A stretch of 31,641 nt of DNA, taken from NCBI GenBank assembly GCA_964607755.1, contig CAZSMC010000049.1, positions 1-31,641 on the forward strand, read 5' to 3'. The first letter of the stretch is position 1, and each line of letters begins with the position of its first letter. Of this stretch, positions 15,913 through 24,121 are shown piece by piece. The notes under the pieces are model-generated. The model worked only from the letters and a program-made list of their open reading frames with translations, was not told the DNA's origin and searched no databases. The DNA is from CAZSMC01 sp964607755 (GTDB lineage Bacteria; Zhuqueibacterota; Zhuqueibacteria; Residuimicrobiales; Krinioviventaceae). The position numbers and the translations under genes were made by a program.

Positions 15913-17193
15913 ATGACTACTTTTGATTGTGTTATCGTAGGCACAGGTCCGGCCGGCTTGGGCGCGGCATTTCAACTAACTGATCAAAAACCTGATATGA
16001 AAATTTTAATGATTGACAAAGCCAAAGTCAGTACTGGCGGATTGCGCAATGACTGCAAAATGAATTTTACATTTCCGGTCGGTTTCCCGGCTGATAGCTG
16101 GAACCAGGAAGACGCCGAACGTTTGCTGCCGACTGTTGAACACTATCTCTCGCCTGACATCATGGAACGTCACAAGCTGCAAGTGTACAAGCGCCGGGCT
16201 GAACGCTTGAACGTCTCACTGCTCGATATTCGTCAGGCGCATTTGGGCACCGACGGCGGAGCAAAATTGATCCGAAAACTGATCGCAGAAATGAAATCCC
16301 GGGGCGTGACATTCGCTCTGGAGGAAAACGTGCTCCACATTAATGCTGCAAAAAGGCTTATTGTAACGGATAAACGCGAGCTTGAATATAAAAATGCGGT
16401 GGTTGCCCCGGGACGCAGTGGATTCCGGTTTTTACAAAATGTGATGTCGAATAATAATATTGAATTTTTGGATAACATGGTTGACATTGGTATTCGCGTC
16501 GAAACCCGTATCGAGCATTATTCTATTGTCAATGATTATTACGATCCCAAATTTTACTTTCCCGGTGGAGTGCGAACGTTTTGCACAAACAGCGGCGCCG
16601 CGTTTGTGGTGCGGGAAAAGTACAATGGTTTGCACAATGAACCGTATTACAGCGTTAACGGGCATGCTTTTTCTACAGCGCACAAAGCTAACGGGCTGGT
16701 CAATTTTGCCATGCTGAAAACAGTGACCCTGACAAAACCCCTTGCTAGCGGACAAGAGTATGCCGAAATGCTGGGAAAGCAGGCCATGCTCATGGGCGGC
16801 GGTCAGCCTTTAATGCAGCGAGTTGGTGATTTCCGGCTTGGCAAACGGTCCAAGGCCGAATCATTTAATGATGATTTATTCGATTTTGAACCGACGCTCA
16901 AAGCGTGTACGCCCGGCGATATTAGTTTGTCCATGCCGGCGCGTATTTTACGTGCGATCTGGAAATCGATGAAGTATCTGGATACCATCGTTCCCGGTGT
17001 CATGCATCCCGGCACGATTATGTATTATCCGGAAATAAAACTCTATGCCAACCGGCCCACATTCATGGATGAGCACTTTCAGGCAACGCCGCACCTTTAC
17101 CTTATTGGGGATGGGGCAGGAACAAGCCGTGGCATCACAGCCGCCTGGGCGAGCGGTATGCGCGCGGCAGAGGGGGTTTTGGCGGGGGGATAG
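15913..17193 (+). CDS. FAD-dependent dehydrogenase (COG2509-like)
   Basis: A 426-residue flavoprotein starting MTTFDCVIVGTGPAGLGAA, a Rossmann FAD-binding motif (GxGxxG) in the first 20 residues. A second FAD contact is the C-terminal LIGDGAGTSRGITAAWASG block, typical of the COG2509 'uncharacterised FAD-dependent dehydrogenase' group. The middle part has the substrate-domain 'G-G-L-R-N-D-C-K-M-N' segment at about 47-56. The start is chosen from AGAGGA six bases upstream and the promoter at 15841-15869. It precedes the lactate operon by about 430 bases with a frameshifted DUF2442 remnant in between, so a shared pathway is only a possibility. Its substrate and electron acceptor are unknown. 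Confidence 0.88.
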   Translation: MTTFDCVIVGTGPAGLGAAFQLTDQKPDMKILMIDKAKVSTGGLRNDCKMNFTFPVGFPADSWNQEDAERLLPTVEHYLSPDIMERHKLQVYKRRAERLNVSLLDIRQAHLGTDGGAKLIRKLIAEMKSRGVTFALEENVLHINAAKRLIVTDKRELEYKNAVVAPGRSGFRFLQNVMSNNNIEFLDNMVDIGIRVETRIEHYSIVNDYYDPKFYFPGGVRTFCTNSGAAFVVREKYNGLHNEPYYSVNGHAFSTAHKANGLVNFAMLKTVTLTKPLASGQEYAEMLGKQAMLMGGGQPLMQRVGDFRLGKRSKAESFNDDLFDFEPTLKACTPGDISLSMPARILRAIWKSMKYLDTIVPGVMHPGTIMYYPEIKLYANRPTFMDEHFQATPHLYLIGDGAGTSRGITAAWASGMRAAEGVLAGG

Positions 17194-17280
17194 AAAGGAT
17201 ATGCCATGCTTCAGTTGGAATTGGAAAAATCGGTTCTTAAATTGAGGTAGAAACAGACACCAGAATCAGGAGTAAATGGA

Positions 17281-17617
17281 ATGAGTACTTTGGCGATTGA
17301 AGCATCTGCCTCAAAAGTATGGTTTGATGAATACAATATGTGGGTTGGTTTAAAGGATGGAAGACCAATTGTCTATTCCATTGGAATATTTTCCTCGTCT
17401 CCTGAATGCCAAGCCTTCTGAAAGAGAAAATTACGTATTAAGCGGAAATGGCACTGGTATTCATTGGGAAGAATTGGATGAAGATATTAGTGTTCCTGGA
17501 CTCTTGCTGGGAAAACGGGATGTAACGCATGACAAAATTTCTCCAACCAAAACCCTCTTGGTAAATTCCAACTTTTTTTATATCTTTTTGTTGAATAAAT
17601 TTTTTCTCTATAAATAA
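17281..17617 (+). pseudogene. DUF2442 protein, frameshifted
   Basis: Reading from the ATG at 17281 (ribosome site AGGAG at 17268-17272) gives 'M-S-T-L-A-I-E-A-S-A-S-K-V-W-F-D' and continues to 'L-K-D-G-R', the first half of a DUF2442 domain. The frame then breaks near 17366. The second half, 'Q-L-S-I-P-L-E-Y-F-P-R-L-L-N' through 'I-H-W-E-E-L-D-E-D-I-S-V-P-G-L-L', continues one base out of frame. Dropping one C in the ACC near 17366 restores one continuous domain. DUF2442 genes usually accompany a DUF4160 partner as a possible toxin-antitoxin-like pair; no intact partner is seen. The tail after 'G-K-R-D' is unusual and may also be degraded. A sequencing error cannot be excluded. Confidence 0.75.
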
Positions 17618-17619
17618 CA

Positions 17620-18357
17620 ATGGTTATGCCAATGAAAGTTGCCCTGTTTATCCCGTGTCTTTCCGAGCATCTTTACCCGCAATCTGCCTTGGATATGGTC
17701 AAGGTTCTAAAGCATGTCGGTGCCGAAATCGAGTATGTTGATGAACAAACCTGTTGCGGTCAGCCGGCATTTAATTCGGGTTATCGAAAAGAAATTGTGC
17801 CTGTTGCGGAACGTTTTATCGAGATGTTTCACGACAAGGAATGCGTAGTTGCACCTTCCGGCTCGTGCACAGCGATGGTGCGCAAATTCTATTATGACCT
17901 TGATATCCGCGACGAGCTCAAACCCGCTCGCGACGAACTGGCTGGCAAAATATTCGAATTTACAGAGTTTCTTATCGATGTGATGGAGGTTGACAAACTC
18001 GGCGGTTCGTTTCCGCACAAAGTGACTTATCATGATTCCTGCCACCTCAATCGTGAGTTGGGCGTGTACGAGCAGCCCAGAAAATTGATCCAAGATATCG
18101 CAGATATTGATTTTATAGAAATGTCACATTCCGATACCTGCTGTGGTTTTGGCGGCACGTTTTCTTACAAATTCAAGGAATTATCCATAAAAATGGTGGA
18201 ACGCAAATGCCGCTACATCGAAGAGAGTGGCGCAGAGTATTGCATTGGCGCTGATGAAAGCTGCCTGATGAACATAAACGGCTATTTGCGCAAGCACAAA
18301 ATGAACGCTCAAACCATGCACATTGCCACTTTGCTGGCAAAGAGCCTGAATCTTTAA
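17620..18357 (+). CDS. lutA: Lactate utilisation protein A (LutA, CCG-domain)
   Basis: First gene of a LutABC-type L-lactate oxidation complex, the iron-sulfur flavin-free system that converts L-lactate to pyruvate. The protein has the two cysteine-rich CCG motifs of the family: TCCGQPAFNSG at about 44-54 and TCCGFGGTF at about 173-181, plus a conserved 'Y-H-D-S-C-H-L' segment at about 137-143, all expected to bind an iron-sulfur centre. Three in-frame ATGs lie at 17620, 17626 and 17632, with no clear ribosome site; the family usually begins at the 'M-K-V-A-L-F' form, so 17632 may be the true start. lutB starts 11 bases after the stop. Confidence 0.93.
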   Translation: MVMPMKVALFIPCLSEHLYPQSALDMVKVLKHVGAEIEYVDEQTCCGQPAFNSGYRKEIVPVAERFIEMFHDKECVVAPSGSCTAMVRKFYYDLDIRDELKPARDELAGKIFEFTEFLIDVMEVDKLGGSFPHKVTYHDSCHLNRELGVYEQPRKLIQDIADIDFIEMSHSDTCCGFGGTFSYKFKELSIKMVERKCRYIEESGAEYCIGADESCLMNINGYLRKHKMNAQTMHIATLLAKSLNL

Positions 18358-18368
18358 GAGGACCATCT

Positions 18369-19769
18369 ATGGAACTTCAACCTCGACTGACGAAACATTA
18401 CATTAAAGACGCACTCAACAATGAGCGACTGCGTTCTGCAGTGGATCGAGCGACCGCGACGTCTGTTCAAAAACGTGATGAAAAAGTGGCAGAGGTGCCG
18501 TACTGGGAAGAACTTCGGCACCGGGCGCATTCGATCAAGCGTCAGGTGATCGAGAATCTGGATATTTATCTGGAAGCTTTTGAGACGAACGCGCAAAAGA
18601 ATGGCGTCCATGTTCATTGGGCTGCCGATGATGAGAAAGCCCGACAAATTATCATCGATATTGCCAAAGAAAATGATGTCGAGACGATCGTCAAGTCCAA
18701 AAGCCTGACCACGGAAGAAATTTACCTCAATTCCTTTTTAATTGAAAATGGATTCGAGACGTTGGAGACCGATCTTGGTGAATACATCGTTCAATTGATG
18801 GACCAAATTCCGTCCCATCTCACGGCTCCGGCATTACATCTGGACCGAAAAGACATCGGCAACATTTTTCACGAAAAACTGGGCGTTGATTATACCGAAG
18901 AGCCGTCCGAATTGTTAGCCATCGCGCGCCATACGTTGCGGGAAAAATTTCTAAAGGCAGATATGGGCATCTCCGGTGTCAATTTTGGCATTGCGGATTC
19001 CGGTTGTTTTTGCGTGGTCGAGAATGAAGCGAATGCAAGATTGACCGTCGGCTTGCCCAAAGTTCACGTCGCGGTGATGGGCATGGAAAAATTGCTGCCC
19101 TCGTTCAAAGAATTAGGTACGTTTCTGAAACTGTTGCCATCAAGTGCCACAGGACAAAAACAATCTGTTTATGTTGATGTAGTTGGCGGTGCATTACGTC
19201 AACAATTGGGTGAAGGACCTGAAAACGTACACATCGTCATTCTCGATAATGGCCGCTCAAAAATTTTGGCAGATCCGCAATTGCGGGAATCGCTGTTTTG
19301 CATCCGCTGTGGAGCGTGCCTCAACATTTGTCCAATTTACCAACAAGTTGGCGGACATGCTTACGGCTGGGTGTACATGGGGCCGATCGGTGCTACGCTG
19401 ATCTCACAATATCTCGGCAACTCCGAAGGACGCTATTCTCCCTTTGTGTCCAGTTTGTGTGGAGCATGTTATCAGCAATGTCCGGTACGTATTAACCTGC
19501 CGCATCATTTGCTCAAATTGAGGAATCAAATTGTGGACGACAAGAAAACGGGTCGGCTTGAACGCACGGGCATAAAAATGCACGCTTTTATGAGCCGCCA
19601 TCCAAAACTGTACCGTTTTCTGACCTGGTTTCCGGGTAAATTTCAGCAGCTCTTGCCCAAAAAAATGGCGTTCCCGGCGCCGGGTTACACAAAGCATCGT
19701 CAATTGGGACGCTTTGATTCAAAAGGTTTCCGCAAACGTTTTTCGGAAATGCAGGATTCTAAAAAATAA
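18369..19769 (+). CDS. lutB: Lactate utilisation protein B (LutB, iron-sulfur)
   Basis: A 466-residue protein combining an N-terminal LUD-type domain (about 60-300, including 'G-I-S-G-V-N-F-G-I-A-D-S-G' at 200-212) with a ferredoxin-like iron-sulfur region. CIRCGACLNICP at 311-322 is a complete CxxCxxCxxxCP cluster motif, and CGACYQQCP at 364-372 gives three further cysteines. In LutABC this subunit relays electrons. The ribosome site AGAGGA lies just upstream. It sits between lutA and lutC with short spacers, so the three genes form an operon. Confidence 0.95.
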   Translation: MELQPRLTKHYIKDALNNERLRSAVDRATATSVQKRDEKVAEVPYWEELRHRAHSIKRQVIENLDIYLEAFETNAQKNGVHVHWAADDEKARQIIIDIAKENDVETIVKSKSLTTEEIYLNSFLIENGFETLETDLGEYIVQLMDQIPSHLTAPALHLDRKDIGNIFHEKLGVDYTEEPSELLAIARHTLREKFLKADMGISGVNFGIADSGCFCVVENEANARLTVGLPKVHVAVMGMEKLLPSFKELGTFLKLLPSSATGQKQSVYVDVVGGALRQQLGEGPENVHIVILDNGRSKILADPQLRESLFCIRCGACLNICPIYQQVGGHAYGWVYMGPIGATLISQYLGNSEGRYSPFVSSLCGACYQQCPVRINLPHHLLKLRNQIVDDKKTGRLERTGIKMHAFMSRHPKLYRFLTWFPGKFQQLLPKKMAFPAPGYTKHRQLGRFDSKGFRKRFSEMQDSKK

Positions 19770-19787
19770 TTTTTGTAAAGGTCAAAC

Positions 19788-20465
19788 ATGTCAAGTCGCG
19801 ATAAAATTCTATCAGCAATAAGAGAAGCAAAAAAAACAATGTCGCAGATTCCGGATGACCCGAATGTGGAAAGCAGCATTGCCAGGCAACTTAAAAACAT
19901 TACCCCGGATTCTTATGAAGGATTGCGCGATCAATTCAAATTCGAACTGGAAAAAATATCCGGTGAATTCAATATTGTTAAAAATGAAAAAGAATGTGCC
20001 ACTTCCATTGCCAAATTGTTTGCTAATAAAGAATATTCGCAGTTTATGGTCAGTGGTGATGAGCGTCCATTGCGCATTGCTGAACAGATCATTCAAAAAA
20101 ACAATGCTCTTTCTTTTTCAAAAGCTGTAGATTTCGACTATCCTGAACGAAAAGACAAATTAGCGTCTGTGCCCGCTGCTATCATCGATGCTACCTACGC
20201 TGTTGCTGATACAGCGACATTGTGTATTCCGTTTCAGAATATAAAAAGTCATCTGCCCATTGTGCTGCCAGAGTGCACGGTTGCTGTCATTACGCCGGAT
20301 CAACTCATTGCCAATCATTTTGAGCTTTTCGACCGTCTCACTCCTGACGAAGCGAAAAACATGGTGCTGGTGACCGGAGCGAGCCGCACAGCAGATATCG
20401 AAAAAATTCTCTTTTTGGGGGCACATGGACCGCGGCATTTTGTGGTCTATATGCTGGAGAAATGA
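19788..20465 (+). CDS. lutC: Lactate utilisation protein C (LutC, LUD domain)
   Basis: A 225-residue LUD-domain protein, the third subunit of the lactate oxidation system. The domain occupies the C-terminal two thirds, with 'A-D-T-A-T-L-C-I-P-F' at about 140-149 and a closing 'V-T-G-A-S-R-T-A-D-I-E' followed by 'H-G-P-R' typical of the family. AAAGG precedes the ATG. It follows lutB by 18 bases and ends about 110 bases before aconitase. The operon lacks an adjacent GntR-type regulator (LutR) or lactate permease in this window. Confidence 0.95.
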   Translation: MSSRDKILSAIREAKKTMSQIPDDPNVESSIARQLKNITPDSYEGLRDQFKFELEKISGEFNIVKNEKECATSIAKLFANKEYSQFMVSGDERPLRIAEQIIQKNNALSFSKAVDFDYPERKDKLASVPAAIIDATYAVADTATLCIPFQNIKSHLPIVLPECTVAVITPDQLIANHFELFDRLTPDEAKNMVLVTGASRTADIEKILFLGAHGPRHFVVYMLEK

Positions 20466-20575
20466 TCTTTGTTTAAAAAACGTCGTTTCATATATCTCGT
20501 TTAAAACCGCCTGACTTTTTCCCAGGCTCCTCAAAATTATAACAATTCACGGATAACTATCGGAGAGTGGAAATA

Positions 20576-23296
20576 ATGAACAAGGCCTTTTACGATACCA
20601 AACAACAATTTAATACAGGAAACGACAAGGCTTATCTTTTTAAACTGGAAAATCTGGAAAAGCAAGGAATCGGCGCTGTATCCCGTTTGCCTTTTAGCAT
20701 AAAAGTGTTGCTGGAGTCGTTGGTCCGGAATTATGATGGTTCGATAATAACCGAGGAAATTGTTAACAATCTGGCGAACTGGAATCCGACAAATTCCGGT
20801 ACATTGGAAATTCCGTTCAAGCCGGCAAGAGTGCTGTTGCAGGATTTTACCGGCGTGCCGGCGGTGGTCGATCTGGCTGCCATGCGCTCTGCCATGAAAC
20901 GGCTCGGCGGTGATCCTAAAAAAATTGAACCGCTCATTCCGTGTGATCTGGTGATCGATCACTCTGTGCAAACCGATTTTTACGGCACCTCCGATGCGGT
21001 TCAGAAAAACATGCGCATGGAATTTCAGCGGAATCAGGAACGCTATGAATTTCTAAAGTGGGGACAACAAGCCTTTCAACAGTTCAGAGTTATTCCGCCA
21101 GGGGTGGGTATCATTCATCAGGTGAACCTGGAATATTTTGCCCAGGGTGTTTTTGTGGATAAAGAAAATGTGGTTTATCCGGATAGTCTGGTTGGAACGG
21201 ATTCTCATACTGTGATGATTAATGGACTTGGCATTGTCGGATGGGGCGTCGGCGGCATCGAAGCGGAAGCTGTCATGTTGGGACAGCCACTTTACATGCT
21301 GGCGCCGCCGGTGGTGGGTTTCAAGTTAACCGGTGAAATGCAAGAGGGCGTTACAGCGACTGATGTGGCATTGACGGTGGTTCAAAAACTTCGTGAAAAA
21401 GGTGTGGTTGGCGCTTTTGTCGAATTTTACGGACCTGGTGTGGACGCCATGAGCTTGCCGGACCGGGCAACAATTGCGAACATGGCACCGGAATACGGCG
21501 CAACTATGGGATTTTTCCCGCTGGATGATGAAAGCCTGAATTACCTGCGCCGCACCGGTCGATCCAAAAATCAGGTTCAGCTTGTGGAACGGTACGCCAA
21601 AGAGCAAGGCTTGTATCGCACAGACGATGGTCCACAACCGGATTATTCGGATCACGTGGAACTTGATTTGAGTACGGTTGAAGCATCGCTAGCTGGACCA
21701 AAACGACCGCAAGACCGCATCAATTTGCCGGACATAAAAGAGAGTTTTCTTAAATCATTAAAGGCGCCAATCAAAGACCGCGGTTTTGAACTTGATGATA
21801 CTTCTATTCAAAAATCAGCATCCCTGAAAATGGATGGGGAAACGTTTGAGTTTGGTCATGGCAGCATTGCTATTGCTTCTATTACGAGTTGCACAAATAC
21901 ATCCAATCCAACAGTTATGCTTGGTGCTGGCATTTTGGCTAAAAAAGCGGTTGAGCGCGGACTCGCCGTGCCGTCTTTCGTGAAAACGAGTTTGGCTCCG
22001 GGCTCAGGCGCGGTGACGAATTATTTAGATAAAGCGGGCCTCACACTGTTTCTTGACAAGCTCGGCTTTCAGACGGTAGGGTACGGATGTGCAAGCTGCA
22101 TCGGCAATAGCGGGCCGCTGCCTGAACCGGTCGCTGATGCCATTGAAGAGAATGACATTGTTGCGGCGGCTATATTGAGCGGAAACCGGAATTTTGAAGG
22201 CCGGGTTAATCCGTTGACAAGAGCAAATTATTTGGCGTCGCCGCCCCTTGTTGTGGCTTTTGCCATTGCCGGTCGAATGGACATCGATCTAACTACAGAA
22301 CCGCTGGGCAAAGATCAGCACGGAAATGACGTGTTTCTCAAAGATATCTGGCCGACGACTCGGGAAATTATGGACCTGTTGGCTAAGAGTTCGGAGCCGG
22401 GCGTTTATCGGGACATCTATGCTGATGTGAATTCTCTTAATCCGGCGTGGAATTCGATTCAAACACTTGCAAGTGATCTTTATGAATGGCGCAAAGAATC
22501 CACCTATGTGCAGGAACCGCCGTTCTTTCAAAATATTTCTCCTAAAGTTCAGCCAATTCAGCCGGTTGAAAATGCGCGCGTTTTAGTTTTGCTGGGCGAT
22601 TCGGTTACTACCGATCACATCTCTCCGGCCGGCGCTATCCCCAAAGACAGTCCGGCTGCGGACTATTTACGCAAACATGGAGTTAAAGAAGAGGACTTTA
22701 ATACCTTTGGCTCCAGGCGCGGCAACGACCGGGTTATGGTTCGGGGAACGTTTGGCAATATCCGGTTGAATAATTTGCTTGTACCTGAGGTCGAAGGCGG
22801 AGTGACAAAACACTTACCGGACGGCGAACGCATGTGGATTTATGATGCTGCCATGCGATACAAAAATGAAAACACACCGCTCATCGTTATTGCCGGCAAG
22901 GAATACGGGACAGGCAGCTCGCGTGACTGGGCTGCCAAAGGCACGCTATTGCTTGGCGTCCGGGCGGTTTTGGCAGAAAGCTTTGAACGCATCCATCGAA
23001 GCAATCTTGTCGGCATGGGCGTTTTGCCGCTGCAGTTCAAAGATAATGAAAACGCCGAAATTCTCGAATTTGACGGAACAGAGTTGTTTTCTTTGCAACT
23101 GGATAATAACATTACAGTTGGCCAGGATATAGCTGTGAAAGCTGTTAAAGATGATGGACAGGTTAACACATTTTCAGTCAAGTTGCGGCTTGATTCGCCG
23201 GTGGAAATCGAGTATTATCGCAACGGCGGCATTTTGCACACAGTTCTGCGTCAGTTGTTCAGGAGTGGAAAACCGGATCCTTTAAATCAAAAATAA
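20576..23296 (+). CDS. acnA: Aconitate hydratase A
   Basis: A 906-residue aconitase of the AcnA/IRP1 type that interconverts citrate and isocitrate via cis-aconitate in the TCA or glyoxylate cycle. The 4Fe-4S ligands are Cys439 (TSCTNTSNP) and Cys505 and Cys508 (GCASCIGNSGP), in register with the E. coli enzyme. The C-terminal swivel domain contains 'L-G-D-S-V-T-T-D-H-I-S-P-A-G' and 'G-K-E-Y-G-T-G-S-S-R-D-W', the active-site Ser and Arg contacts. I chose the ATG at 20576, with GGAGAG at 20562-20567 as ribosome site, over an in-frame GTG at 20567 that lies inside it. It is downstream of lutABC on the same strand and may be co-expressed. Confidence 0.97.
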   Translation: MNKAFYDTKQQFNTGNDKAYLFKLENLEKQGIGAVSRLPFSIKVLLESLVRNYDGSIITEEIVNNLANWNPTNSGTLEIPFKPARVLLQDFTGVPAVVDLAAMRSAMKRLGGDPKKIEPLIPCDLVIDHSVQTDFYGTSDAVQKNMRMEFQRNQERYEFLKWGQQAFQQFRVIPPGVGIIHQVNLEYFAQGVFVDKENVVYPDSLVGTDSHTVMINGLGIVGWGVGGIEAEAVMLGQPLYMLAPPVVGFKLTGEMQEGVTATDVALTVVQKLREKGVVGAFVEFYGPGVDAMSLPDRATIANMAPEYGATMGFFPLDDESLNYLRRTGRSKNQVQLVERYAKEQGLYRTDDGPQPDYSDHVELDLSTVEASLAGPKRPQDRINLPDIKESFLKSLKAPIKDRGFELDDTSIQKSASLKMDGETFEFGHGSIAIASITSCTNTSNPTVMLGAGILAKKAVERGLAVPSFVKTSLAPGSGAVTNYLDKAGLTLFLDKLGFQTVGYGCASCIGNSGPLPEPVADAIEENDIVAAAILSGNRNFEGRVNPLTRANYLASPPLVVAFAIAGRMDIDLTTEPLGKDQHGNDVFLKDIWPTTREIMDLLAKSSEPGVYRDIYADVNSLNPAWNSIQTLASDLYEWRKESTYVQEPPFFQNISPKVQPIQPVENARVLVLLGDSVTTDHISPAGAIPKDSPAADYLRKHGVKEEDFNTFGSRRGNDRVMVRGTFGNIRLNNLLVPEVEGGVTKHLPDGERMWIYDAAMRYKNENTPLIVIAGKEYGTGSSRDWAAKGTLLLGVRAVLAESFERIHRSNLVGMGVLPLQFKDNENAEILEFDGTELFSLQLDNNITVGQDIAVKAVKDDGQVNTFSVKLRLDSPVEIEYYRNGGILHTVLRQLFRSGKPDPLNQK

Positions 23297-23357
23297 CGAA
23301 TCTCGAGCGGGTTCATTTAGAATGTGAGATATTTTGCAAACCGTTTTTTAACAAGTT

Positions 23358-23385
23358 TTGACAATTCATGAAACAAAAGTACGAT
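23358..23385 (+). promoter_or_regulatory. Candidate promoter of the sigma factor gene
   Basis: TTGACA (23358-23363) and TACGAT (23380-23385) are spaced by 16 bases. It lies about 120 bases upstream of the GTG start. ECF sigma genes often also carry an autoregulated promoter, which cannot be recognised here. Confidence 0.42.
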
Positions 23386-23503
23386 CAATGAATTAAATTT
23401 AAATATTGGATAGTTTACGAACCGTTAAACGATGCACAGAAAACTCATATTTTCAGTTATCAATTTTCGTTCAGTCCCAAAAAAATCAAGGTAATCTCCG
23501 ATA

Positions 23504-24121
23504 GTGAAGAATAAAAAAGCTGTCTCAAAGTCATATTTATCCGAAACAGAGCTTGTTCAGGAAGCCATCCATGGAAATAAAAAAGCGCTTTCAAAAATCG
23601 TTACTGATAACGAGCAATTGGTTTATAGTACAGCTTTAAAACTAGTCGGCAATAAACAGGATGCCGAGTGCGTACTGCAGGAAACGTTTTTAAAGGTATT
23701 TGAAGCCTTGCCGCAATTTAAGGGCAACTCATCGTTATCCACATGGATTTATCGCATCGCTACAAATTTTGCTTTGATGAAGTTAAGGGGCAATAAAAAA
23801 AACATGAGCGATATGGATCAGGTGGAACATAAAGTCAGTAAAGATGCATTACGGCTTTTCAACAGTTCCATAGGCAACAATCCTCAGCAAGCACTTGAAA
23901 ATGAAGAATTAAAAGAACAAATGGACAAAGCCATTAACGAGCTTTCGCCAAAGTTTCGCAGTGTTTTTGTTCTCAAAGATATTGAAGGATTGTCTCTCAA
24001 AGAAATCGTGGATATTACGGGCATGAGTTTGCCTGCGGTAAAGTCCAACTTGCATCGTGCCAGATTATTTTTACGCGATAGATTAGCCGAGTATTCCGAA
24101 CGCACCCAGTTTACACACTAA
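23504..24121 (+). CDS. ECF-type RNA polymerase sigma factor
   Basis: A 205-residue extracytoplasmic-function sigma factor. Region 2 covers about residues 25-95, with 'D-A-E-C-V-L-Q-E-T-F-L-K-V-F' (DNA melting and core binding) and 'L-S-T-W-I-Y-R-I-A'. Region 4 covers about 140-195, with 'L-S-P-K-F-R-S-V-F-V-L-K' and the 'S-L-K-E-I-V-D-I' plus 'S-L-P-A-V-K-S-N-L-H-R-A-R' helix-turn-helix. The start is GTG with AAGG upstream; no ATG fits. Unusually, no anti-sigma gene follows; the next gene converges and overlaps by 11 bases. The target regulon is unknown. Confidence 0.92.
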   Translation: MKNKKAVSKSYLSETELVQEAIHGNKKALSKIVTDNEQLVYSTALKLVGNKQDAECVLQETFLKVFEALPQFKGNSSLSTWIYRIATNFALMKLRGNKKNMSDMDQVEHKVSKDALRLFNSSIGNNPQQALENEELKEQMDKAINELSPKFRSVFVLKDIEGLSLKEIVDITGMSLPAVKSNLHRARLFLRDRLAEYSERTQFTH

